Source: Brevundimonas fluminis | Lineage (GTDB): Bacteria; Pseudomonadota; Alphaproteobacteria; Caulobacterales; Caulobacteraceae | Length of the DNA: 64,000 nucleotides | Direction of reading: 5' to 3' | NCBI RefSeq assembly: GCF_003934285.1 | Contig: NZ_RQWJ01000004.1 | Span: forward strand, 62,001-126,000 | Part shown: positions 58,701 to 64,000 of the stretch, piece by piece | How the letters are laid out: every line of letters begins with the position of its first letter | How positions within the stretch are numbered: the stretch's first letter is position 1 | Notes under the pieces: model-generated | Told to the model about the DNA's origin: nothing | What the model saw: the letters and a program-made list of their open reading frames with translations, nothing else | Database searches by the model: none | Position numbers and translations under genes: made by a program

Positions 58701-59014
58701 TCTATGAGCGCGTCGACGACGGCGTTCTGGTGCTGGCCGCCGGCCTGCCGTACGACTGGATGACATCCGACACCGGCGTCGGCGTGCGCGACCTGCGCAC
58801 CGCCCACGGCCTGCTCAGCTGGCGCCTGAAGCGCGACGGCGCCGCCTGGACGCTGTCCTTCACCGGCGCCGCCTCACCGTCCGGCGGCTTCGAGCTCCAC
58901 TGGCCCGAGGAGCACCCCGTCCCCGCCCGCGTCCGCATCGACGGCCGCGCGGCGGAATGGGATGGGCAGGTGCTGAGAATTCCGGCGAACGCGCGGCGCG
59001 TGGAGATGCGGTAG
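55799..59014 (+). CDS. Large exported protein with discoidin (F5/8 C) and six-hairpin glycosidase regions
   Basis: This 1071-residue protein has a Sec signal (MRSVLVLLASILIAGSAHAQ). Residues about 22-180 are a carbohydrate-binding-like beta sandwich (YAFAARAIDLDVPENFEISFW). Residues about 190-325 resemble a discoidin/F5-8 C domain (DDDPGTFWRSQPGASQSLTLDLG). A further beta region precedes an all-helical C-terminal part (about 600-960). SYNRSWIRDGAMMAEGLNRLG near residue 645 and HEGYSDNPAYSYWDDFWG near 770 are typical of (alpha/alpha)6 glycosidases, with acidic residues in the latter as catalytic candidates. The exact GH family is not recognised. It would trim the imported or surface glycan. 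Confidence 0.85.
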   Translation: MRSVLVLLASILIAGSAHAQDPRVLDAFEDLSPWTADASTDVSSAVAPVDGREGRAMRLSYDFNGRSGYAFAARAIDLDVPENFEISFWARGDMRPNTLEIKFVDATGRNVHWRRIENFQAPSEWTRFTIKKRQITWAWGPDPDRTFRGAERIEFVVTAGQGGAGTLEVDQLEIRELPPEPGVPPRPEAEATSVDGLNVAARAVDDDPGTFWRSQPGASQSLTLDLGYEREFGGLTLRWADRHAASGYVVHASSDGREWRELTRVTDGDGGADWLRTPEASARWLRIDMRTPLDQSGVVGQAGAGQRLGQAATNAYALTSVEIEPLSFGETPTKFVMAVAEENLRGLYPRGFVGEQPYWTLVGVDGGGESGLMSEDGAIELRRAGPSIEPFVVDNGRLITWADVGITQSLRDGDLPIPTVTWASDDWTLAITSFAEGTPEAAGLWGRYDLTNTSPRPRALTLALAARPYQVNGPIQFLAIPGGVGPIEQFDWNGATLVLNDAVRVSALVIPDAVSASTFQAGADPQALIADASARRAPAQRIVESDASGLMAGALLYDVTLQPGETRTFGFLARLAGPTPDLQPTASVEAVLDRAEDAVAAEWRGKMDRFDLILPPQAQRIEDVAKSSLAHMLMSRQGPIIQPGTRSYNRSWIRDGAMMAEGLNRLGHADVSAAYLDWYAPYVFEDGKVPCCVDARGSDPVPENDSHGEFIFLAAENYRHTRDRAALERVWPQVQKAIAYMDGLRATTRTAEFRTSETAHLFGLLPPTISHEGYSDNPAYSYWDDFWGLIGYRDAAFIADVLGDADAAARIRAAGTEFQTDVMASITATAAFHDIDWIAGAADRGDFDATSTTIGLSPGGFIDELPQTLLTNTFDKWWDNFTARQENRMTWRDYTPYELRNVGALIRLGRRDAALRALDFYFADMRPVAWNGWAEVVGHHEREPRFIGDMPHAWISSDYIRSAIDLLVYERVDDGVLVLAAGLPYDWMTSDTGVGVRDLRTAHGLLSWRLKRDGAAWTLSFTGAASPSGGFELHWPEEHPVPARVRIDGRAAEWDGQVLRIPANARRVEMR

Positions 59015-59018
59015 CGTC

Positions 59019-59044
59019 TTTCCCTCCCCTGAAGGGGAGGGAAA
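59019..59044. terminator. Palindromic terminator between convergent genes
   Basis: TTTCCCTCCCC-TGAA-GGGGAGGGAAA is a perfect 11-bp stem with a four-base loop. It is located between the stops of the glycosidase gene (59014) and the convergent ABC ATPase gene (59051). With A/T ends on both arms it can serve both strands. It also resembles dispersed CT/GA palindromes found in related genomes. Confidence 0.75.
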
Positions 59045-59050
59045 CGGGCA

Positions 59051-60136
59051 CTATGCCCGCTCGAAGGCCCGCCCTTCCGCGTCGAACAGTTGCACCTTCT
59101 CCGCCGGCGCCTTCAGCGTCAGGCTCTGACCCTGAGACGGCCGCTCGGCCCCGTCCAGTTGCGCCGTCAGCGTCTCGCCGTCGCCGCCGTCCAGATAGGC
59201 GTAGGTGGCGTGGCCCAGGGTCTCGACGAAGGTGGTCTTCGCGGTCAGCGCGCCGCCGGGCCCCCGGGTCGACAGGTGCTCGGGGCGCACGCCCAGGGTG
59301 ACCCGGTCGCCGGCCTTGGCGCCGTTGGCCTTCACCGCCGCCGGCATGACCGCCCCCGACGCCGTCCGCACCGTCACCTGTCCGCCCCCGGCCTCGACCA
59401 CCTCGGCCGGTATCAGGTTCATCTTCGGACTGCCGATGAACTCGGCGACGAAGCGGTTGGCCGGGCGCTCGTACAGCTCCATCGGCGCGCCGACCTGTTC
59501 GATCCTGCCGCCGTTCAGCACGACGATCCGGTCGGCCAGGGTCATGGCCTCCACCTGATCGTGGGTGACGTAGATCATCGTCGTCCCCAGCCGCTGGTGC
59601 AGCGACGCGAACTCATACCGCATCCGCACGCGCAGGGCCGCGTCCAGGTTCGACAGCGGCTCGTCGAACAGGAACACGTCCGGCTCGCGGACGATGGCCC
59701 GGCCGATGGCGACGCGCTGGCGCTGCCCGCCCGACAGGGCCTTGGGCTTGCGGTCCAGATAGTCGGTGATGTTCAACACCTCGGCGGCCGCGTCGACGCG
59801 GCGCCTGACCTCGCCCTTGTCCATCTTCGCCAGCGACAGGGCGAAGCCCATGTTCTCGCGCACCGTCATGTGCGGATAGAGGGCATAGGACTGGAACACC
59901 ATGGCGATGCCGCGGTCCGACGGCGACAGGCCGGTCACGTCGCGCCCGCCGATGTCGATCGACCCGCCGTCCAGCGCCTCCAGCCCGGCGATGGTGCGCA
60001 GCAGGGTGGACTTGCCGCAGCCCGACGGTCCGACGAACACCACGAACTCGCCGTCGGCGATCTCAAGGTCGATGCCCTTCAGCACCTCGACGGCGCCGAA
60101 GCTCTTCCTCACGCCGCTCAGCCGAACGTCCGCCAT
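59051..60136 (-). CDS. ugpC: ABC transporter ATPase, UgpC/MsmK/MalK family
   Basis: This 361-residue ATPase powers carbohydrate ABC importers. Walker A is GPSGCGKST (about 37), the Q-loop is [11 protein letters not shown], the signature is [14 protein letters not shown], Walker B is [13 protein letters not shown], and the H-loop is VTHDQ. The C-terminal OB-type TOBE region (about 240-361) is the usual MalK regulatory domain. The gene name reflects the family label, not a glycerol-3-phosphate role. It is the only ATPase near the permeases at 53990-55752 and lies behind an operator matching the one at lacI, so it probably serves them, perhaps with other importers. Confidence 0.93.
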   Translation of the reverse strand: MADVRLSGVRKSFGAVEVLKGIDLEIADGEFVVFVGPSGCGKSTLLRTIAGLEALDGGSIDIGGRDVTGLSPSDRGIAMVFQSYALYPHMTVRENMGFALSLAKMDKGEVRRRVDAAAEVLNITDYLDRKPKALSGGQRQRVAIGRAIVREPDVFLFDEPLSNLDAALRVRMRYEFASLHQRLGTTMIYVTHDQVEAMTLADRIVVLNGGRIEQVGAPMELYERPANRFVAEFIGSPKMNLIPAEVVEAGGGQVTVRTASGAVMPAAVKANGAKAGDRVTLGVRPEHLSTRGPGGALTAKTTFVETLGHATYAYLDGGDGETLTAQLDGAERPSQGQSLTLKAPAEKVQLFDAEGRAFERA

Positions 60137-60173
60137 CCGTCTCCACCCACGCCGGTTTCTTGTTTGGCGTCAG

Positions 60174-60187
60174 CGTAAACGGTTACA
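60174..60187. promoter_or_regulatory. Second LacI-type operator, upstream of the ABC ATPase
   Basis: CGTAAACGGTTACA, read on the minus strand as TGTAACCGTTTACG, differs from the operator at 47023 only in its last base. It lies 38 bases upstream of the ATPase ATG (60136), in the 66-base gap after the helicase gene. It would put the ATPase under the same repressor as the rest of the glycan locus. Confidence 0.75.
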
Positions 60188-60202
60188 GGCGAAGGGCAAT
60201 CC

Positions 60203-62116
60203 TCACGCCCGCTTCGGCCTGCCCTTGAACGCCTTCCCGCCGGTCTTGGCCCGGAACGGCTTGGCGCCCGGCTTGCCGGCCCAAGGCTTCTTCTCGCCGC
60301 GCGGCTTCTCGACCCAGGGCTTCTTGCCGGCGGGCGTCGGGTCGTCCTTGGTCCGCTTGATCCACCTGGGCTTGTCGCCGTCCGCAGGCGCGATCGCCGC
60401 CTCCGCCGTCCGTTCCGGACGCGGCGTCCATGGCTTCTTCGGCCCGTCGAAGTCGCGGCGCGGCTTGGCGAAGGCCTTGGGCCGCGCGGTCTTCTCGCCC
60501 GGCGCGGGGGCCACCGCGTCGCTGATCGACACGTCCTCGTCGGCGGCCCTGGCGATGGCCGCGCGGAACTTCGCCTCGGCCTCCTGCGTGATCTCGAACT
60601 TGGTCTCGCGGTCGAAGATCTTGATCGAGCCGACGTCGCGTTTGGTCACGTGTCCCAGGCGGCAGATCAGCGGCAGCAGCCATTTCGGATCGGCGTTCTT
60701 CTCGCGGCCCACGTTGATGCGGAACCAGCTCATGTCGCCGCCCTGGGCGAAGTCGACCGGCTCGCGCTCGCGCCGCCCGCGCTCGCCTTCCATGGTCCGC
60801 GCCATGCGCGCGTCGTCCTGCACGTCCTCCGGCGGGGGCAGCTTCTCGCGGTACAGCCGGATCAGGGCGGCCGCCACCTGCTCGGGGCTCGACCGCTCCA
60901 GCAGCTTGCGGCCCATCTCCAGCGAGTCCTCGTCCGCCGGCGCCGTCAGCACCGGATCGGTCAGCATCCGCTCCTGATCCTTGGCCCGGATCTCGTCGGC
61001 CGACGGCGGGCCCGACCATTCCGCCTCGATGTTGGCCGAGCGCAGCATCAGCTCGACCTTGCGGCGGCGCGTGTGGCTGACCATCAGCACCGAGGTGCCC
61101 TTCTTGCCCGCGCGGCCGGTCCGGCCGGAACGGTGCAGCAGGGTGGCCTTGTTCACCGGGATCTCGGCGTGGATCACCAGCCCCAGGTCCGGCAGGTCCA
61201 GCCCGCGCGCCGCCACGTCGGTGGCCACGCACACTCGCGCGTGGCCGTCGCGCAGCGCCTGCAAGGCTTCCGACCGCAGCGACTGCGTCAGCTCGCCCGA
61301 CAGGCCCACGACCTGAAAGCCGCGCTCCCGCAGGCTCGCCGTCAGGTGCTTCACCCGCTCGCGCGTGTTGGCGAACACCAGGGCGCCCGGGCTCTCGAAC
61401 CAGCGCAGCACGTTGACCACGCCGTGCTCGATCTCATGCGGCGCGACGCGGATGGCCTTGTAGGCGATGTCGCCGTGGGCGACCGTCTTCGACGTCGTGT
61501 CGATGCGGATCGCGTCGCGTTGATAGGTCCTGGCCAACTGCGCGATCTCGCGCGCGATCGTGGCCGAGAACAGCAGCGTCCGCCGCTCCGCCGGCGCCTG
61601 GTCCAGGATGAAGGTCAGGTCCTCGCTGAACCCCATGTCCAGCATCTCGTCGGCCTCGTCCAGCACCACGGCCTTCAGCCGCGACAGGTCCAGCCCGCCG
61701 CGCTCGACGTGATCCTTCAGACGCCCCGGCGTGCCCACGACGATGGCCGCGCCGCGCTCCAGCACGCGCCGCTCCGCCCGCGGGTCCATGCCGCCGACGC
61801 AGGTGGCGATCCGCGCCCCGGCCTTGGCGTACAGCCACTCCAGCTCCTTCGACACCTGCAGCGCCAGTTCCCGCGTCGGGGCGATGATCAGGGCCTCGGG
61901 CGCCGCGTTGTCGGCGAACCGCTCGGCCTCGCCCAGCAGGGTGGGGGCCAGCGCCAACCCGAAAGCGACGGTCTTGCCCGACCCCGTCTGCGCCGAGACC
62001 AGCAGGTCGCGGCCTTCCTCGGCCTCCAGCACGGCGGACTGGACGGCCGTCGGCTCGTCATAGCCGCGTTCGGACAGGGCGCGGTCGAGCGCGGGATGGC
62101 TGGTGGGGAAGGGCAT
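60203..62116 (-). CDS. DEAD-box RNA helicase with DbpA-type RNA-binding domain
   Basis: This 637-residue helicase has the core motifs GYDEPTAVQ (Q-motif), SAQTGSGKT, PTRELALQ, DEAD, SAT and HRSGRTGRAG. A DbpA/CsdA-type RNA-binding domain (about 455-530; FRINVGREKNADPKWLLPLICRLG) follows, then a Lys/Pro/Gly-rich tail with repeated KPW motifs (KKPWVEKPRG). It would act on structured RNA, probably in ribosome assembly or cold adaptation. ATG 62116 (MPFPTSHPALDRAL) was chosen; an extra seven residues from an upstream start at 62137 are possible. The tail is longer and more repetitive than in E. coli DbpA. Confidence 0.92.
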   Translation of the reverse strand: MPFPTSHPALDRALSERGYDEPTAVQSAVLEAEEGRDLLVSAQTGSGKTVAFGLALAPTLLGEAERFADNAAPEALIIAPTRELALQVSKELEWLYAKAGARIATCVGGMDPRAERRVLERGAAIVVGTPGRLKDHVERGGLDLSRLKAVVLDEADEMLDMGFSEDLTFILDQAPAERRTLLFSATIAREIAQLARTYQRDAIRIDTTSKTVAHGDIAYKAIRVAPHEIEHGVVNVLRWFESPGALVFANTRERVKHLTASLRERGFQVVGLSGELTQSLRSEALQALRDGHARVCVATDVAARGLDLPDLGLVIHAEIPVNKATLLHRSGRTGRAGKKGTSVLMVSHTRRRKVELMLRSANIEAEWSGPPSADEIRAKDQERMLTDPVLTAPADEDSLEMGRKLLERSSPEQVAAALIRLYREKLPPPEDVQDDARMARTMEGERGRREREPVDFAQGGDMSWFRINVGREKNADPKWLLPLICRLGHVTKRDVGSIKIFDRETKFEITQEAEAKFRAAIARAADEDVSISDAVAPAPGEKTARPKAFAKPRRDFDGPKKPWTPRPERTAEAAIAPADGDKPRWIKRTKDDPTPAGKKPWVEKPRGEKKPWAGKPGAKPFRAKTGGKAFKGRPKRA

Positions 62117-62204
62117 GGTCAAGCGGTCCAGAAGCACGAGCGGCGCGCGAACGGTCGGCGCGAAATCGGCGGACGGCGGCCAGTATTGGGAGATAACGGC
62201 GAAA

Positions 62205-62279
62205 TGGTGGATGCGACAGGGATTGAACCTGTGACCCCCTCGGTGTGAACGAGGTGCTCTCCCGCTGAGCTACGCATCC
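62205..62279 (-). tRNA. tRNA-Val (anticodon CAC)
   Basis: Read on the minus strand, the sequence folds into a complete cloverleaf. The acceptor is GGATGCG/CGCATCC and the D arm is GCTC-AGCGGGA-GAGC. The anticodon arm is CCTCG-TTCACAC-CGAGG, with anticodon CAC, so it reads GTG valine codons. The variable loop is GGGTC and the T arm is ACAGG-TTCAATC-CCTGT. The terminal CCA is encoded (bases 62205-62207). It lies between the gph gene and the helicase gene. Confidence 0.97.
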
Positions 62280-62287
62280 GGGCCGTT

Positions 62288-63010
62288 TCAGGAGGCGGGG
62301 ACATAGCCCGGTGAAATCGGGGAAGCAAGTCTCGCCGCCACGATCCCGTCCACCGCCGCCTCCAGCACGTCGAAGCCGTCGATCAGCGCATCTCCGCCCA
62401 GATCCGCCGCGGGGATTTCGGTGTAGCCGAAGGTGGTCACGATCACCGGCACGCCCGTCGCCCGCGCCGCCGACACGTCGGTGATCGAATCGCCGACCAT
62501 GACCGCGCGGCCCGGATCGCCCCCTGCCTTCAGCACCGTCTCGCGGATGTGCGCGGGGTCCGGCTTCCGCGCCGACACCGCGTCCGCCCCGCAGATCGCC
62601 GCGAACCGGTCCGTCAGCCCCAGCCGCTCGAACAGCGCCAGCGACAGGTGCGTCGGCTTGTTCGTCGCCACGCACAGGATCGCGCCGCGGGTCGCCAGCC
62701 GGTCCAGCGCCGCCTCCACCCCCGGATAGACGTGGCTGTGGTCGCAGATGCGCGCCAGATAGTCCTCGAGAAACGCCGCCAGCAGCGCCGGCTGCTCCGC
62801 CTCGTCCCAGTTCGCGCCTGCCTCCCGGAACCCGTCCTTCAGCAGGGCTGTGGCCCCGTGCCCCACCAGATGCCGCGCCGCTTCCACCGGCCGGGGCGGC
62901 AGGCCGCGCAGGGCCAGAAGCCGGTTCAGCGTCCCGATCAGGTCGGGCGCCGTCTCGACCAGCGTCCCGTCCAGGTCGAAGGCGATGGTCCAGCCGCTCA
63001 GGTCTTTCAT
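62288..63010 (-). CDS. gph: Phosphoglycolate phosphatase (HAD superfamily)
   Basis: This 240-residue HAD hydrolase removes phosphate from 2-phosphoglycolate, a product of DNA-repair and oxygenase reactions. The HAD motifs are intact: [10 protein letters not shown] (motif I, nucleophile D12 region), ATNKPT (motif II), KPDP (motif III) and GDSITDV (motif IV). The cap domain (about 20-90) contains [13 protein letters not shown] and is of the small helical type used by Gph. The C-terminal tail (about 15 residues) is variable. The gene is divergent from glmU, 65 bases away. Other phosphatase substrates are possible. Confidence 0.88.
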   Translation of the reverse strand: MKDLSGWTIAFDLDGTLVETAPDLIGTLNRLLALRGLPPRPVEAARHLVGHGATALLKDGFREAGANWDEAEQPALLAAFLEDYLARICDHSHVYPGVEAALDRLATRGAILCVATNKPTHLSLALFERLGLTDRFAAICGADAVSARKPDPAHIRETVLKAGGDPGRAVMVGDSITDVSAARATGVPVIVTTFGYTEIPAADLGGDALIDGFDVLEAAVDGIVAARLASPISPGYVPAS

Positions 63011-63075
63011 GCGCCCGGTTCTATTTGAGTCCGCGCCGCCGTAAAACGCGGCAAGTCGCCGAATCCGGAGCCCGC

Positions 63076-64000
63076 ATGACCCGTCGCGCCGCCATCATCC
63101 TCGCCGCCGGCCAGGGCACCCGGATGAAGTCCGGCCTGCCCAAGGTGCTGCACCCCGTCGGCGGCCGCGCCATGCTGGACCACGCCATCGACGCCGCCGA
63201 GGGTCTGGGCTGCGAGCGCGTGATCGTCGTCGTCGGCGATCACAGTCCGGAGGTCCGCGCCCACGTCGAGAGGCGCCTCGGAACCGCGTCCGTCGCCGTC
63301 CAGGATCCGCCGCTCGGCACCGGCCACGCCGTGCTGGCCGCGCGCGAGCTGATGGCCGACTTCGACGGTCAGGTGGTCGTCACCTACGGCGACGTGCCCC
63401 TGCTGAAGGCCTCGGACATCGAGCCCGTCTTCGGCGACGCCCTGACCGTGGTGGGTTTCGAGGCCCGGGACGCCACCGGCTACGGCCGCCTGTTGATCGA
63501 CGCCGACGGCGGGCTTGAGGCGATCGTCGAGCACAAGGAGGCCTCGCCCGACCAGCTGAAGGTCACCGCCTGCAACTCCGGCGTCATGGCCGCGCCCTCG
63601 CGCCTGCTCTTCGAACTGCTGGCCGAGGTCCGCAACGACAACGCTAGGGGCGAATACTATCTGACCGACGTCGTGGCCCTGGCCCGCGAGCGCGGCGAAC
63701 CCACCCGCGCCGTCTTCGCGCCCGAAGACGCCGTCATGGGCGTCAACGCCCAGGGCGAACTGGCCCGGGCCGAGGCCCTGTTCCAGAAGGTCCGTCGCGA
63801 CGACCTGCTGGCGTCGGGCGTCCGCATGCCCGCCCCCGACACCGTCTTCGTCAGCTGGGACACCTCGGTCGAGCCCGGCGCGGTGATCGAACCCTACGTC
63901 GTCTTCGGCCCGGGCGCCGTGGTGCGGGCCGGGGCGAAGATCAGGGCCTTCAGCCACGTCGAGGGCGCCGAGGTGGGCCCGGGCGCCGAGGCCGGCCCCT
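63076..64000 (+). CDS. glmU: Bifunctional GlmU, N-terminal part (cut by window edge)
   Basis: GlmU makes UDP-N-acetylglucosamine for cell wall and lipid A; it has a uridyltransferase N-terminal domain and an acetyltransferase beta-helix C-terminal domain. The N-terminal motif [22 protein letters not shown] is exact, with the later [11 protein letters not shown] and VTYGDVPLL segments and [12 protein letters not shown]. After a linker, hexapeptide repeats begin ([20 protein letters not shown]), and the chain runs off the edge at residue 308. ATG 63076 follows a GGAG ribosome site. It is divergent from gph. Confidence 0.96.
   Translation, partial: MTRRAAIILAAGQGTRMKSGLPKVLHPVGGRAMLDHAIDAAEGLGCERVIVVVGDHSPEVRAHVERRLGTASVAVQDPPLGTGHAVLAARELMADFDGQVVVTYGDVPLLKASDIEPVFGDALTVVGFEARDATGYGRLLIDADGGLEAIVEHKEASPDQLKVTACNSGVMAAPSRLLFELLAEVRNDNARGEYYLTDVVALARERGEPTRAVFAPEDAVMGVNAQGELARAEALFQKVRRDDLLASGVRMPAPDTVFVSWDTSVEPGAVIEPYVVFGPGAVVRAGAKIRAFSHVEGAEVGPGAEAGP

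Noticed and set aside
55754-58807. Long minus-strand frame opposite the large glycosidase
   Set aside because: It lacks any recognisable domain and mirrors the third-position GC bias of the plus-strand gene; rejected as a shadow.
1-64000. Insertion sequences, prophage genes, CRISPR arrays or toxin-antitoxin pairs
   Set aside because: No transposase, integrase, phage structural gene, Cas gene or regular repeat-spacer pattern was found on either strand.

Overview
The window is a chromosomal stretch of a very GC-rich alphaproteobacterium of the order Caulobacterales; Brevundimonas or a close relative is my best guess. The strongest evidence is a DivK/PleD pair that matches the Caulobacter proteins from memory (PleD is the same 454 residues, with D53, the R359-x-x-D362 inhibitory site and GGEEF at 368-372 in the same positions). 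An iscR-iscS-sufBCDS-sufT-sufA operon, an HWE-family histidine kinase and a large Oar-like TonB-dependent receptor fit the same group. I see no insertion sequence, prophage or CRISPR array. Genes are packed tightly, and stop/start overlaps of the ATGA or GTGA type are very common.

Region by region. 1-2.4 kb: the N-terminal part of tyrS and a translationally coupled DOMON-like/NamZ-like pair. 2.4-10.5 kb: an alpha/beta-hydrolase that lacks its nucleophile, divergent from the complete Fe-S assembly operon. That operon has a candidate IscR operator in front and an extra lipoprotein gene between sufB and sufC. 10.5-19.7 kb: household genes, including an acyltransferase, a diguanylate cyclase, a DEAD-box helicase, a FemAB-like protein, RidA, a polysaccharide deacetylase and a DinB with a zinc-ribbon extension. 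19.8-28.6 kb: divK-pleD, rpmG, a hydroxylase-sulfotransferase fusion with a DUF5990 partner, a NUDIX hydrolase and RNase R. 29-35.7 kb: a transsulfuration pair (cystathionine beta-synthase type and gamma-synthase/lyase type) split by five tandem exported alpha/beta-hydrolases. 35.7-46.9 kb: an IF-1-like/cold-shock pair, fasciclin and porin proteins, queF, NUDIX-cysE, an HWE kinase with a single-domain receiver, and a type-B carboxylesterase. 47-60.2 kb: a glycan-uptake locus. 60.2-64 kb: a second DEAD-box helicase, tRNA-Val(CAC), gph and the start of glmU.

Two regions deserve most attention. The first is the five-hydrolase array. Copy 1 has lost the catalytic Ser and His. Copies 1-3 carry ordinary Sec signals and exactly two cysteines each, at equivalent positions. 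Copies 4-5 carry twin-arginine-like signals and lack that cysteine pair. Copies 1 and 2 share a 133-bp leader plus signal-peptide cassette (12 mismatches, no gaps) that contains a TTCG-loop hairpin. The second is the glycan locus: LacI regulator, TonB receptor, GH144-type lipoprotein, ABC binding protein and two permeases, a 1071-residue discoidin/six-hairpin glycosidase, and a separate ATPase gene. Two operators 13 kb apart match at 13 of 14 bases and appear to join the two ends into one regulon. Beta-1,2-glucan is the suggested substrate, by family inference only.
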